Assembly: GCA_029378245.1 (NCBI GenBank)
Contig: JARKIF010000030.1
Location: 372,001-436,000 of the forward strand
Reading direction: 5' to 3'
Length of the DNA: 64,000 nt
Source of the DNA: Roridomyces roridus
Lineage: Eukaryota; Basidiomycota; Agaricomycetes; Agaricales; Mycenaceae
Shown: piece after piece, positions 21,962 through 34,383 of the stretch
Layout of the letters: each line of letters begins with the position of its first letter
Position numbering within the stretch: position 1 is the stretch's first letter
Position numbers and translations under genes: made by a program
The notes under the pieces: generated by a model
What the model was told of the DNA's origin: nothing
What the model saw: the letters and a program-made list of their open reading frames with translations, nothing else
Databases searched by the model: none

Positions 21962-22355
21962 GAGGAAAGTTTGATTCTGATTACCGCGCACCTCGCTGGT
22001 TTTTGTTCAGGAATCTACATCTCGTCATGGGTATGAGCTGAAGCTGTCAGGACGCGTGGACCGGCAGCTCCTGCCGTTTGATGCGCATGCGTATCCTCGG
22101 CTTCCGCGGGAAGCGTTTTGCGCTGGCTGTGCCAAGGGCCCGCTGATCACACGGGAACCTTCACATCTAGACTCGTAACCAGTCTGTCTATGATATGTCG
22201 ATAGACACAATTCATAGACAGACCAGGTTCGGGTCTACACATCAGTGATGCGAACCGCGGCACCCGTTCCGCCAACGCAGCATAATAGATTGCAACACAG
22301 ACGAAAATACAGCACATTACTACACTATCTTAATATTCCTGGTTTTGGATGACTC

Positions 22356-24117
22356 TCACACCAGAGTCCCCGCTGACAGTGGCGGCGTCTGCCATCTCGG
22401 TTGACGCGGCACGTCACGGTTCAGCTCACCGCCGTTGCTGCTCGAGACGGGTGTGGTGCTCGATGATTCAGAAGCGGAATGGCAGGAGCGACAACTCCAA
22501 CTCGCTGCGCTCCGCTCTCCAACTGACAATGACTCGGTGATGACGGTCAGTGTAAAGTCCGCTGGCCATTCAATGTCCTCCATGCGCCTTGCGTCATCAC
22601 GCCCGCCAATGATTGTGGCGCGGGCATTCAGGAGAACCTGTCAGTACATGTTAGCCACCGCTGACATCTCGTGACGTCCACTGAACGCAACGCACCATGA
22701 GACTATTCGAATACAACTTGCCAATTACCCACCCCATAACCTCGAAATAGTTCTGCGTAGGGAACGCAAAGGTGATGAATATCTGGAGGAGACTGATGCA
22801 CGCGGTGAGCGCCCCGGTGCCGATGGTGTATCGGATTATTCGAGATATGTTGTTCTTCATGGGGGTGGATACGACTAGTCCGCGTTTGAGCTGAAATGAT
22901 CACTTTCGGTGTGATGAGCCGTGAACCGGGGGGAATAACTCACGTGGAACACCATCGCCGTCGCTATTGCACTATCGCATAGGGCGCCCGACACGAGCCA
23001 GACCTGCGTCGAAAGCGTACACATTTCAGACGCATGCTACGGGGGGAAGGCAGCACGAACAGTGATGGTGCTCCGCCGATGGGAGACATGAGAGAGCTGA
23101 CCATCCCTAGCGCTCATGACCGCATCTGTGATCCCACTCATGAATGTGACGAGGGCTAACTGTTGCAGCCAGCAGGAGCAGCGGAATTGAAAGATATCAA
23201 CACATGTTCGTATGCAAGGACGGGCAACGCACCAAAAGGATGACACCTGCGGCGATCTTGGAGCGTGAGAAGGAAAGGACGCGGTACGCATAGAACAACT
23301 GGACTATAAGCCCTATTGTTGTGGGTAAAACCACGACGGGAATATATGTCAACCCGCTGTCGTTCAAGACCGCTGTGTTCCCGAAGCCAGCACCGTATAT
23401 CCTTTCCCTAGGGAAGGCCAGTCAGTTGCACAGGAAGAGGCACTGAACGCTGTCGGTATTTACGCCGAGTAGCTCATTGCCGCTGTCTCCGCGAGCTCAG
23501 CTAGAAAGAGGGTGTACACAATGGCTTTGGCAATATTCCGGTCGTTGGGGAACGTGCAGTAGTACCGGTCTGGTTCTGGTTGTTGAGAATCGAGAATCGA
23601 GTGATGGAAGGAGGAAACGCACAAACTTGAACGACCAAGGAGCCCATCAAGCCAAAGTTGAACATCATACCGAATATCTGCAGACAGTGAGCGTGATTGG
23701 TATACGCCCAGGACCAAGGCTTGCATTGGGGCTGTTCTATTCCAATTGAACCGGTGTTCAGAAAGACGGGACAACGTAGCATACCTCGGTCCCAGATGCA
23801 GGCTCGCTGGGGCGTCCATTCGCCAGAGATGACTCTGAAGCGACGTGGGGGAAGAAAAAGAGATAGGTAATACGCACACGACGTGCGTCTCACGTACGGC
23901 AGCGAACCACATTTCCGTTAGGCTGCAGCCCGGACAGGCTTGACCGCCAAAACTTCGCCACAATTGATGGGAGTGTATCCAGGGCAATAAATGAGAATGA
24001 GAATGTGTGCGCACGACACCGGGATGCTATCAAGTAGGGATTTGAGCTTTCGGCGCAATTTAGTCGACGAAAAAGCTGTCGGGAGCGTCGCCAGGTTGTG
24101 GTAATATTAGCTTGCAT
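22356..24117 (-). CDS. DUF6534-type multi-span membrane protein (5' end uncertain)
   Basis: Agaricomycete integral membrane protein family of unknown function with about seven spans. Recognisable parts in order: IFGMMFNFGLMGSLVVQV, YYCTFPNDRN and KAIVYTLFLAELAETA (23680-23470), VVLPTTIGLIVQLFYAYRVL (23330-23270), a segment reaching LVTFMSGITDAV (about 23150), then SAIATAMVFHLKRGL and IIRYTIGTGALTACISL (22980-22790), and the family signature VIGKLYSNSLMV before LNAR. A Ser-rich cytosolic tail ends at the TGA at 22356-22358. The most 5' frame-consistent model starts at ATG 24117, joining exons by introns ending near 23830 and 23695. A TATA box only 11-18 bp upstream makes a later start likely. 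Confidence 0.75.
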
Positions 24118-24127
24118 GTGGGAAGGC

Positions 24128-24135
24128 TATATTTA
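24128..24135 (-). promoter_or_regulatory. TATA-like box of the DUF6534 gene
   Basis: Reverse-strand TAAATATA, 11-18 bp upstream of the ATG at 24117. This suggests that transcription begins downstream of that ATG and that the true start codon lies further in. Confidence 0.4.
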
Positions 24136-24508
24136 TTCCCAACCTCCATCAAGTACAACCTCCATCAAGTAACATTCAAAAACACGGAACACCGTCTCGT
24201 ACGCACCTACAGGGTCCATCTGGGGAAATACCTGACAAATGACAACGACAGAGGCTGAGGCAGCCTACTTTGGTGGCTGCAATTTTATCCAAGTATTTTG
24301 GGTGACAAGTTGGAGCCGAGGTTGAACCGAGCCTTGGGTCCACGCGGTGGAGGAGACTAACCATTCGTGGCTAACTATAGTGCGCAGGGCGGGAGGTGAT
24401 GCGTATACATTGCCGACAGAAGCTTCGGGAATGGAACGTTTCAAACACAACGACGAGGATGGTTAGTTACAGGGCTGTTACAGGGGCAGTTGTATTCCAT
24501 GGCCAAAA

Positions 24509-26757
24509 TTAGATATCCTCGACAGAGCTCACATCCCCGGCCACAGCCCCAGTGGGTACGTCGTACGCGCCGGCCACGGACCGCCCCATCCCGCCTGCCC
24601 CGAAGATACTTGCTGCGGTGTCCGAACGCGGTTTCGGCATCAAACCAGTGCGGAGATAGTTGCGGGCGATGTCGCCGGCGGTGACTGCTGGCGGGGGAAC
24701 TAAAGTTCTTGTAAGCAACCGCAGAGAGAGAGAGAGAGAGAGAGTTGAGCGAACTTGGCAGACTCGTATGATCGTCTCCGTGCCGTACGACAAGAGTAGA
24801 TCTGGGCGTCAACTCCCACGCAAATGTGGCGAATTCCGTTGCTAGACTAGAGCACGGTGAAAATGAAATCCATGTGATTCATCGAGGACGTACTTTGGGT
24901 CGAAATCCGACGTCACCCACATGAACTCCATGTCCGTCGACAGAGTCTTCCACTCTGGGACCGAGGCGGGGAATGGCCAGACGGTACATTGGAGGATCAG
25001 TTGACCGACGTCAGAGTACACGATATCCAATGGGTCCTCCTAGGTTCAAAATTACTTTAAATATTGAAGAAACGAACGAATCCACTCGACTCACGCTTCG
25101 CGCGTTGACGGTGAGGTTGTGGAACCCCGCAAACGTCTTGAGGTTCTCATCTACTTCTATTCACGGCTTCAATCAGATTCGGAGAGTCGTGCAGGCAGAA
25201 CCACCCACTCATATCGTTACACAACAGCGGCGTGCCCACCGTCTCGCGTATGTCAATATCAGGCCGATACGCAAAAAGACTGGCATCTCCATGAAGTGAA
25301 GCGTTCAACGCGATATTGAACAACGGAAAATCGGGTGTGTCGATGAACAGTAGGGTTGCCCCCTGTCTCAAATCCGTTGCCGTTACCGGCGCTTTGCAGG
25401 AAGTCCCGGGACCGCAGCTCGGTGCGGCGAGTGGTGACTGGGTGGCTCGTGATAGAAGAGTTTTCCAGGCCTACATAGTACGGTGTGTGAGCTGCGGCTA
25501 GCTTCAAACCAAATCATTGAACTTGAACGCACCTGAACCACACTCCCGTTCCCGTGCCCGTAAAATGGACACGTAGGGTCACTCTGACAGAACGCATCCG
25601 CACGGTGGACGAGCCGGTTGCTTGCGGCGAGCTGCGAGCTGACCATGGCTTGGAATGGCTACAACGCGTCAGTAAGCGTTGCCTCATGTGGAAATCGAAT
25701 GCCCACCATGCCATGCGCGAAAACAGCATCCAAAACCATCCGATCCACTCGGTGGGGATACCTCGCAGCGTATTCTAAACCAACAAACGAGCCGCTTTTC
25801 CTTGTTCGTCAACCCGATAAACGGCAAGCCAAGCCAGATAACTTACTACGACAGAGCCGCAATACTAATTTTCTCATACCCAAGCGCGCTGCGTATAGCG
25901 TCCAAATCCTGGACATACTCGACCGTGCCGACGTGCTTCATGATTCCGGGCGGGGTGCTATCCTTGATGGCTGCTGAGAGAAAGTTCTTCATGGCGGTTT
26001 GGTAGGAGGTGAATTCGGCTTCAGTGGTGGGGCTACATCGAGGAGTCAGACGGCAAAACGACAAGAATGCAAGAATTAATGGGATGCGACTCACAACGGA
26101 AACGATACATCTTCGAAGAACCCCGTTGACAGATTGAGCGGGTTGGAGAATTGGATGCCGCGGGTGTTGAGTGCTTCAGCGGTTCTTCTTAGTGGTGGCT
26201 ATCGAGTATGTATGCAGAACGTACCAAGGAAATCAAACTCCTCGAGTCCCACAAACGTCGAAGAAAGATTCAGCGCATTCTCCCATGCCTGGGACACTGC
26301 ATCGTCTCCCGGTCCTCCTATTCCGCCAAAAAAGGTTGGGTCAGAAATAAAATGAGTGAATGGGAGGGAGCGAATACCGGCATGGCTGCACCGAAGTCTA
26401 AGATCAGAATTCCGTACTTTAAACGGAAGGGAAAGCAACTTACTACGCAATTAATCCGGCCGCCTTCTTCGGCCGATTCATAGCGAACCCCACAGTGATC
26501 CTATTCCCCGCCGCATCGAACGGCTTGGAATAATCCATCGGCACTTCCATCTCCCCGCAGAACAACGTAGGTGGAAGTTCCCCGATTTCGGTACCGGTGA
26601 GGTTGAATGTCGATGTGAGTGCGTCGGGAACCCGCGAATGACAGTCGACCCAGCGAATTGTGTGGTTTGTCCGACATGCTGATTCTGAGGAGCCCAAGCA
26701 GGTTTTGAGATGGAGTAGAAGCAGGAGGGGGAGAACTTTAAGATGGAGGGGAGTCAT
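24509..26757 (-). CDS. Secreted TAP-like serine peptidase (alpha/beta hydrolase, S33 type)
   Basis: Extracellular aminopeptidase family that removes short peptides from protein N-termini. The start at 26757 gives a signal peptide (MTPLHLKVLPLLLLLHLKTC). Next come GEMEVPMDY, the oxyanion-loop GGIGGPG (about 26330), NTRGIQFSNPLN, and the nucleophile elbow SYGSFVGLEYAARYP. The elbow is rebuilt only if the intron from about 25853 to 25800 uses the acceptor gaaaag; the next AG would give a stop. The C-terminal TAP domain includes LQCTVWPFPASVPEW, the catalytic-His region VVRHGDDHTS (about 24760) and a closing VTAGDIARNYLRTG. Stop at 24511-24509. Many short introns; one contains a GA microsatellite at about 24724-24744. 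A TATA box lies 44-50 bp upstream. The catalytic set appears intact. Confidence 0.85.
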
Positions 26758-26800
26758 TGGAGAGTGGTTATTGACGAATGAAACGAGGCCGTAGCAGCAG

Positions 26801-26807
26801 CTTATAA
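26801..26807 (-). promoter_or_regulatory. TATA box of the TAP-like peptidase gene
   Basis: Reverse-strand TTATAAG, 44-50 bp upstream of the ATG at 26757, matching the spacing of other TATA boxes in this window. Confidence 0.5.
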
Positions 26808-26809
26808 TC

Positions 26810-28540
26810 ATCCCATCCCTGCTGTGTCGCGCTGCGGATGCGTGTGCGTGCGTGTCTGCGGACTTTGAGGGGACCCCGACGAGTAACGGGCGCGGGCGGC
26901 AACAGGCGGACATTCGAGACCGAAGACGTTGTTGATAAATCAAGATTACGCAGTTAGTCGATTGGATTTGGAATGCGCGAGGAGAATTCTCACCTTTTGT
27001 GAATTGGGGTACCGTGAGCATCAGCAAAACTACAAGTTGCCTTACCGAGGCTTACCGACGCTTAAATTCACTTTGATCACCTTTCCGCAGCTTTTTTCGT
27101 CTTTGACGACCTTCTGCTTTTTCTGGCTTCTGGCTTTTCTGCCCTTTTGAGACTGGGAGACTCAGATCTTCAATTTTTCCCAGTCCTTACGACCTTTTGT
27201 TCTTTTTGTGCTTGTACCCAGATGATAAATTTTCAACAAAGGCTACACATGAGTACTTTACTGCCGTACTATACTGGTACTGAGTCCTGACATTGACTGC
27301 AGACCTTCCTTGTCGATGCCGACAACGCTAGACGGGGGCGGGGTAATGCCATCGTTGCCATGCCGTGCTAATCAGAGCCGAGTCGGGCGGAGTGTCGGAC
27401 CGTCCTAACCTCAGAGTGGCGGCTAGCGAGGGTTGGCGCCGACTGTATGTAGCGAACGCGGGTGACTTCCCGGGAGTGGGTGTCGTGGTGAGAAGCAAGG
27501 ATTCGAAAATTGTGAAGTCCGTTGCCGAGATGACGTGACACCGGCGTTTCCATGGCCGGTCTCCACGTGATGCTTGTTGATGACTGAATTCGGAAAGACG
27601 ACAACGGCCGTCAACAGCTCTTGCTTCTTTCCCCCATCTCCTTCCTCCCATTCGTCCCTCCTCACCTTCCTCCTCCATCACGCTGTCCTCTCTCGGTACA
27701 TTCAGCTTCGCGCGGTTCGTCCTCTCAGCGCCCTCGTCCCTATCTGACTCGCCCGCGTCCATGTAGTACGTGCCTGGTCCCAGCGTTTCTCCCGACTGAC
27801 CCCGAATAGATGCCACCTCTGGTTCTTCCCCTCCGTTCCCCTTCCTCCTTTGCCGTCGCATTGAGCCGCCCTTTGCGCCCGGGGCGTTCCCTTGCCGCTA
27901 TAGACTACCCGCTTATGACATCTATACAGACTCATTGCAGCCGCACGTCCATTGAGGTACGTCCACAGCCCAATGATCTCCTCTCAGCTTACTCTCAAGC
28001 AGATCAACCGAATACCGAGCCACAGCTGTTGAGACTCGGAAATGGGCCTCGGCGCCGGCTTTTGCGTGACTATATCTTGGCCTCGGGAATACCTGGTGCG
28101 TGCCGTCTAATGTTCATGCGGACCTTCTCTCATGTTGTCGTAGTACGTGTACACTCCTGCTTGCCGCTTCCCTTCCCTTCCCACCCACCATCTCACCCCC
28201 CACCTCTTTGATCGCGGTGACCAGGACCCTCTTGTATTCGCGTGTTGTCGCGGGCGAGTGCGTGCAGCTCGGCCCATGCACCGTTTCTTTTCGTCGTCTA
28301 GTCCCGTTGCCGTGTTGGTGCTGCGAGGTCCATTATGTAGCGTATGTACATGATGTACTATCGGCTAGCCTGATAAATGATGACTTTCACTGCTCTTTTC
28401 TGTGCCTTTTCCGCAGCTTTTGTAAACCTGGTGACCTGCTGCTTAAAGGACCTTCTAGGACCTTTCCGTTGCTTTCCGTGTCTTCTCGAATCTTAAAAAA
28501 GGAAACGGACCTGGCTTGAAAAAGCCGAAAAGATCTTTTG
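26810..28540. other. Unassigned region, no gene supported
   Basis: 1.7 kb with low-complexity CT-rich tracts (27600-27850 and 28100-28300). A reverse-strand frame of 177 codons (27861-27328) is charged and Arg/Glu/Gly-rich at its start but has no domain and is probably chance. No transposon ends seen. Confidence 0.35.
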
Positions 28541-28578
28541 GCTTTTCTGGCTTTTTGGCTTAAAAAAGCCAGAAAAGC
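28541..28578. repeat. Long A/T-armed hairpin
   Basis: Arm gcttttctggcttttt (28541-28556), a 5-nt loop, then the complementary arm ending gccagaaaagc at 28578. About 16 pairs. The surrounding 28510-28560 stretch repeats the same ggctttt words. It could be a transcript-end structure or a transposon remnant. Confidence 0.5.
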
Positions 28579-28765
28579 TGACTTGTACTTTTGCTGATGA
28601 GCATCAGGACTGGACGATGACGAGGCTATGCCGGTTCAAGGCCACGGCAGGAGACAGGTGGAGAGATAACCTGATAAGCGGGTGCTGGGTATATGCGATA
28701 CGGCATGAACTGAGACGAACTGCCGGTGAAGCCGTGCACACGTCAGACGGCATGACGCTGACAGT

Positions 28766-28811
28766 AGTCTCGGGGCCAGACTGTAGTATCACTGACGAAC
28801 AAGTAGTGATA
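28766..28811 (-). repeat. Two-hairpin module, copy C (diverged)
   Basis: Read on the reverse strand: stem 1 TATCACT, loop acttgttcgtc, AGTGATA; linker ctac; stem 2 AGTCT, loop ggccccg, AGACT. Compared with copies A and B, stem 1 differs at two base pairs and both partners changed so that pairing is kept. Outside the module no similarity to the other copies is visible. On the plus strand the module can be read as part of a frame with SGPDCSITDEQVV, so a coding explanation is not excluded. Confidence 0.7.
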
Positions 28812-28838
28812 TACAGTCTGGTAGTAAACACGGCAATG

Positions 28839-30162
28839 CAAAGGGCGTGCCGGACCTTATGTCAGCACGTCACATGATATATGCGTGGCTTCCTTGCTCC
28901 TCGTCGTCCCGCCTCAATCCAGCCGTTTCGCGCACGGAATCTACCCCTCGACGACTCATATCATCTTACCCAAGGCCCATGCAGCTAATCTGCCCAAAAA
29001 ATCCGGTCCCGAAACCACGATCTCGCCAGGAATCATGTCTCCCAATAGGGACGGAGTCGGCGACCTGCGTGCGCTCTTTCGACAAGAAGAAGCTGCGAAA
29101 CGAAAAGGCAAAGACTACTCGACGTGTGGTGCCGTTTGTGAGGGACTTCGAGCGGATTCGGGCCCTTGGTGCGTCGCTGTTTGCTGCCGCTGATTCCCCT
29201 CTTACATCTGCTCGCGCAGGACCTTCTAACGAGCGTATTCATCACCCACGCGCTGCATTTACACCACTTGGACCCATCCCCGCCTCCCGGGGAGCCCATT
29301 AAGAACCCTTTGGCACCAGGCCCCAATCGCAGGCGTCCTGCGACTCCCGGACCTACGAGCGATGCCTGCACCACGAGCGCCCTCTCCCGCCGCTTGGCCG
29401 CTAACCATGACCTGGCGTTCTCCGTCCCCCGTCTAGGGTACCCCTCCCTCCGTCCTCTGACCGTGGCGCCCAAGTGCTCCGTGTCTCGCTACGTGAATCT
29501 GCCGCCCACGGGCCACGCTACTTTACACGGTGAGGAGCAAACAGAATTCTACACGCGGTCCGCTGCACCTTCCTTCCTTCCCTCTATTCTCTCCGACTCT
29601 CGTTGGCTACGCAAGAAGGAGAGACGTTCTGCGATTGCTCATGCAGAGTTTGCGGGCAGCGTTCAATGCGGGTTGTCGATGGTCGCTCGTTGATGCTCTT
29701 TGTGGCTGCCATCCAGGGCGAAGGTGGCGGTGGGCTATGCACTTGAGAGGGATGTAGAGCGACATGCGCCGATGCGAATGGATACCCACATTGGCCCAAG
29801 TAGAATACACGTACATCTTTGTCCTCGAATTATCCGGGATTTTATCCATATATCCTCATCATCCTAATTGACTCGAGTGAGGCATATTGAGACAAAACTG
29901 CCTGGCTTGCGACGGTTGCCTGGAACCTTGCAAAGACACTTCCTCGAGGGCTCGGAGTCGAGGCTTGGACCCGATGAGTGGAGTAACTCAACATTGACTC
30001 AAAATATTTTGTGTCATGTTGAGGACATTCAAACATCACTGAGTGACCATTTGAGAGTTTATAACGCGTGAATTGAGGCAGGAATAAGGTCAGACGAAGC
30101 TGGAAAGGGAGATCACGGCTGTCGCACGTGACGTGCTGACCTAAGGTCCGGCACGCCCTTTG
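28839..30162. mobile_element. 1.3-kb segment bounded by 38-bp inverted repeats
   Basis: The left end (28839-28876, CAAAGGGCGTGCCGGACC onward) and right end (30125-30162) are inverted repeats matching at 36 of 38 positions. I see no target-site duplication (gcaatg before, acagga after), so it may be an old insertion or half of a larger structure. Inside are forward frames from 29037 (MSPNRDGVGDLRALFRQEE) and about 29210-29690, which an intron at 29170-29220 (gtgcgt to gcgcag) could join to other frames. No consistent model reaches both, and no transposase motif is present. It may carry a captured gene fragment. Confidence 0.5.
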
Positions 30163-30414
30163 ACAGGACGTGATTACTACAGGACTACGCTGACAGCAAA
30201 GGTCGCGCTCAGGGCGTCGGCGAAAGACAAGTACACCGGCACAGCTGGGCGCGCTCCACTTGCACCCGACGGTTACGCTGCATCAGGGAAGACATGCCTC
30301 CGAGCTCTTGGTCAGCGTCAACTTCAAGTGGTAGAGCCAACTTCCAAGCTAGAGCCTGAGGCTGCCTGAGGTTGGTGGCGACGTTGCGATGATGTTGCTG
30401 CCGACGAACCTCTA

Positions 30415-30460
30415 TACAACTACTTGATCGTCAGTTGTACTAGAGTCTGGTCCCGAGACT
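30415..30460 (+). repeat. Two-hairpin module, copy A
   Basis: Stem 1 TACAACT (30415-30421), loop acttgatcgtc, AGTTGTA (30433-30439); linker ctag; stem 2 AGTCT (30444-30448), loop ggtcccg, AGACT (30456-30460). Identical to copy B over the whole module. Flanks are unrelated in all three copies. It lies about 250 bp outside the right inverted repeat of the 28839-30162 segment, while copy C lies 27 bp outside the left one in the opposite orientation. Confidence 0.75.
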
Positions 30461-33044
30461 ACGACGAACCTGGGCCTACCTGGGCCTGTGATCGAAAGAT
30501 GGTCGGATGTGCGTGGCGGAAAGTGAGAATCCCGCCCACCCGCATCAGCGTGCTGGAACACGTCAGGTTCTGCATCGACGAAATCTCCATAGTCCAAACA
30601 GCGACGGGACCGGGGACAGGTTAGATCAAGTAGACGAGGCTCGCCAGGTGAACTCGAATCGCGAGAGCTGGACGTCTTGACCCATGTCTTGCGGTGTGAA
30701 GAGTTGGTGAAATATGGACGGAAAAAGAAGCAGCATTGATCGTGCGCGTGTATGGCAGGTATACTGTAGCAAAACCGGACACAAATTTAGCAAAACAACA
30801 CAACCTCATTTGAAAGAAAGAACACAACCTGAAGGAATGACACAGGTCCAACTTCCGCCAGCAAAATGACAAAGCCCGACTCTACAACAAACTTCAGCTG
30901 CCTGTTCAAATCAAATTCAAATCAAAGTGCGGCAGATGGAATGCCTTGACATCAGATTTTGATCCGCCGGGTGTGTGGCATCAACATTTCAGCCGGCATG
31001 TTGATGAAGGGATGGAGGTAATCAAAGGAACTGTGGGATGGGAGCTGGGTGGTCCGATCTTGGGTAAAAAGTATCCAGATTCCATCGTGACACATTCTCA
31101 GAGGAATCAGAATGTCAAGTAACTGTGCAGGTGAAACTAGTGATCCTGTCACTGATTATCAATTGATCAGCGGCAATTATTATTTCGGCAAATGAAACTA
31201 AACTTTGGCCAGTCATTTCTATCCGGTTGCGTCCTTCGTTTTGAACAGGATTGTCCGGGGTTGTGTTGATTGTTTTGGCTCATTCCTGGGTCGTGTCGTT
31301 TTGTGTCAAGCTGGCCAAAGTGGTGCCTTTGTCCATCGGAAATGCACTGAGCTGTGCCATTTTTCTGTCTAAAACCACCAGGTGTGTCGAAAAGAGGTTT
31401 TGCTACACTATACCTGCCATACGCGTGATGTACGATCGCACGTTGATCAGGTACTTACTTACGTGAATGGTCCCGGATTGTGCAGATCCAAGGTTGTCTT
31501 CCCGGAGGATTTCCTGCGACTTCTCAGCAAGCATTCATCGACCCAATCAACGCGGAAGGTTTTTTTTTTTTTTTTTTCATCTTCGCATATGTACTGAAGG
31601 AATTGGAGAGGCGGCAAGGCGCGTCCCTGTTGCCGCCAATTGCGGTGTTTCCAAGAGCGACAAACGGTGTTTGATCTCTCGAGTCCTGGCTGCTGCCGCT
31701 GTTCGGCACATGTGTGATTTTGACATGTGGAGTTCATCCTTGCCCCAGTTTGGTTAGGCTGTATGAGTCAGTCTGACCAAGTCGACAGGTTGTTTCAAAC
31801 TTTCAAAGGAGCATTTTAGTCGAGGGAAACGCCGAGATATCGAGAGGACTGGGCGATTAGGCAAATCGGCATTGGGTTCTTTGATTCCGCGTGGAACAAC
31901 CCCTCGTTCAGGACCAGGTACATTGACAATCTCAATGGTCCCGTTTATCCGAAGGAACAGCTCCAAGGCGGGGAATCCAAGGCGAATCAAATCAAATTGA
32001 TGTCGGTGAACGTTGACCCGTCTGTATTTCATTTTGAACACTCACTCGACGACTGGCGTCAATTTCAAAGTGCAACGTCCACGTGCGACACGCGCGGTCA
32101 CCAGTCCGACGCAGGACAGATCAATTCCTTGGCCCCAACTTTTGTTTGATTGAATTCAAGGCAGCGGGAGAAGTTACCCCACATTCTTCGGGCTTTCAAC
32201 GCCGTCTCGCCACTTTTGATCTCGCATCGTCAAGCATCGAAGCCTATACTTAGTATCGAAGAATTTGTAATAGACGGATATTCGGCTGCTTGCAACTTGA
32301 AACTCCCTCGTGGATGTGGATCTAACGGCATGATCTGCGCAGTCCATCCAAGTCCATCTATCATCGACATCCTGCTGACAGTGACAGTTGAGGAAAATCT
32401 CTTGGTCGGGTGTGTGTCTTGGCTCGGAATCGTTCCGTCTACCCTGCCGTTGTTGTTGATCGGGGAGAGACGCTCGGACGCCGGTTCTCACGGTTTAACA
32501 TGCTCGTCGAGTCTCGATTGGCAATTCCGTTACCGCGGGAAAGCTAAGGCTTCGCCGACGCGGACATGCTGGATGACTGGACAAGCTTACTTCACACTCG
32601 GACTTGTGTGCGCGCTCGGCAGACGAGCCGAGATGGCGCCATCGCTTGGAAGGATATCTCCGGTTCGCTTTTGAAACCTTTGAAACTCGATGACGGTGAA
32701 TAACCCCACTCGCGATTTCATGCAATGCATCGGCAAGGCGAACCTGAATTCATCCGAGAACTTCTGGCAGAGACGCTGCCCATGTTCATCGATTTTCGAC
32801 AGCTTTTGAGCCTCAAAATACGTATCCCACAAGGGATGTGGATAGACAACGCACGTGGTGTCAACCGGGACCAAAGCACGCGAGATGTAGTTATCGAGGG
32901 CTATCTCCACTGATGGTAACCCGCTTATCGGTCTACCGTTTATAGCTGTTGCGCCGAGAGCCAGGCACGGCATCAGTAGATCACCAGATGCGCGTTGCAC
33001 CGCGTCTCATCTTTAGAGTTGGTTGTGTCCCGCCCCAACACACC
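30461..33044. other. Unassigned region, no gene supported
   Basis: 2.6 kb with a T-run at 31560-31577 and several unlinked frames. The best are a reverse frame 32041-31754 (includes LGFPALELFLRINGTIEIV), a forward frame 32150-32674 and a reverse frame 33000-32587 (includes SGLPSVEIALDNYISRALV). They read like decayed protein but I could not join them by introns or recognise a family. The last could include the 5' part of a gene overlapping the zinc-finger promoter. Confidence 0.3.
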
Positions 33045-34383
33045 ATGCTGCTCAACCTCCCCGTAGAAGACCTCCTCAGCTCTAGTCTCGACATAAACCT
33101 CGGCCAGACGGATGGTCGACTGTCGTGCAACATCAAGCCCAGGGCTGGGGGCTCCACGCCGACAAACGCAGGCCGGACGGGCATCACGCTCAATCTCGAG
33201 AGTGTGCGCGGCGACAAGGGGTTCATGCTGCGCCTTTACGCATCTCACGAAGAGCCCCACGTCCAGCCACCGCCCCCATCGACACCCGCGGTAGTGGCTT
33301 CTACTCCCTCCGATTCCGGATCGTACACGCCATCCGAGATGCAGGACTTCTCCCACAACATGGACGACCCCATGTCTTTCTTCTCTGCGCCGCCCGACTA
33401 CTTCAGTGGGTTCTCCAGCAAAAGCACCGAGTCGTTCGGTGAGCACTGCCAACGCCCTGCCAAGTCTCCGCTAAACTTCTTCAGCCGATCCATCTTCATC
33501 CTGCAACGAGTACCCGCTTCACGGAGAGGCGCTCGAGTCCCGTTTTGCGTATGATTTCGCACGTGTATCGACCGAGCTGGGCGGGAGCCACTACGATGCG
33601 CAGGGGCAGTTTTGTCAACGTGCGTCGTGCCTTGTCCCTTTCCATCCCATCGATTCACAAAAAATTCCAGTGATTTCTCCGGAGTCTACGGTCGCGTTTG
33701 GGACCATCTCCCCGACTGATACGGACGGCAGCATGCAAGCCATATCCTCGCCTTCGAATTCACCCCACTCGTCATCGGACTACGACCCGACGTCCCCCGA
33801 CGGGTCCACCAGTTCAGCGATCTCGAGCACCGATCCCTCCCGATGCAATTCGCCCGCGCCATCACCCACAGACAGCGCCCATATCCCATCTTTCCATCCG
33901 ACACCCGTTTCCATTTCCGAACCCGAGGCTCCATCAACGGGTCGGCATTCCAAAACGAGCGGCAAATCAAACACCACATCACGACGCGCGCAATATCCCT
34001 GCTTGCATCCCACCTGTGGGCGCGTTCTCACGTCTTTGTATACTCGCCAAGTGCACATGGGAACGCACCGTGCGAAAGCCCGCAAGGCGTTTATCTGTAC
34101 GCTTGGTTGTGGGGAAGCGTTTACGAGGCAGCATGATCGGCAGAGGCATGAGGTTGCTTTGCATGGGAAGCAGTGCCAGCATGTTTGCCAGCGGTGTAGG
34201 AGGTTCTTTTCGAGTGCCCAGATGTTGGATAGGCATGTTTGTAGGGGGTTGGGATCCAGGACGGCGGTGTTGAGGTGGCCTGTTGGAGGTGCGTTTTTCG
34301 TCCTTTTTTTTGTCTACCACGCGAGACTGACGGTTTTTACAGCGGAGGAGGAGACGTCCCCGGAGGACGGCATTACACCATAG
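33045..34383 (+). CDS. C2H2 zinc-finger protein, probable transcription factor
   Basis: Four exons (33045-33438, 33485-33619, 33671-34288, 34343-34383) keep frame and give 395 residues. The N-terminal half is Ser/Pro/Thr-rich and probably disordered or activating (MLLNLPVEDLLSSSLDINLG, then SDSGSYTPSEMQ). Three C2H2-type units are near the C-terminus: CLHPTCGRVLTSLYT with H..H spaced for a finger (VHMGTH), CTLGCGEAFTRQHDRQRH ending VALH, and CQRCRRFFSSAQMLDRH with a Cys (HVC) as last ligand, which makes it C2HC-like. Nuclear DNA binding is inferred from the family; no target is known. The start is the first Met of the exon and lies 61 bp after a stop-rich stretch. Transcribed in the same direction as the kinase downstream. 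Confidence 0.85.

Noticed and set aside
27328..27861. 177-codon reverse-strand frame in a gene-poor stretch
   Set aside because: Charged low-complexity composition, no domain, no promoter signal and overlap with other equally long frames.
28880..29700. A two-exon gene inside the 28839-30162 inverted repeats
   Set aside because: The intron at about 29170-29220 has good borders, but joining the frames gives an early stop or an unsupported short end, so only a fragment is claimed.
30415..30443. Stem 1 plus CTAG as a Helitron 3' end
   Set aside because: A hairpin followed by CTAG is suggestive, but conservation continues past CTAG into a second stem, and copy C has CTAC. A Helitron copy should end there.
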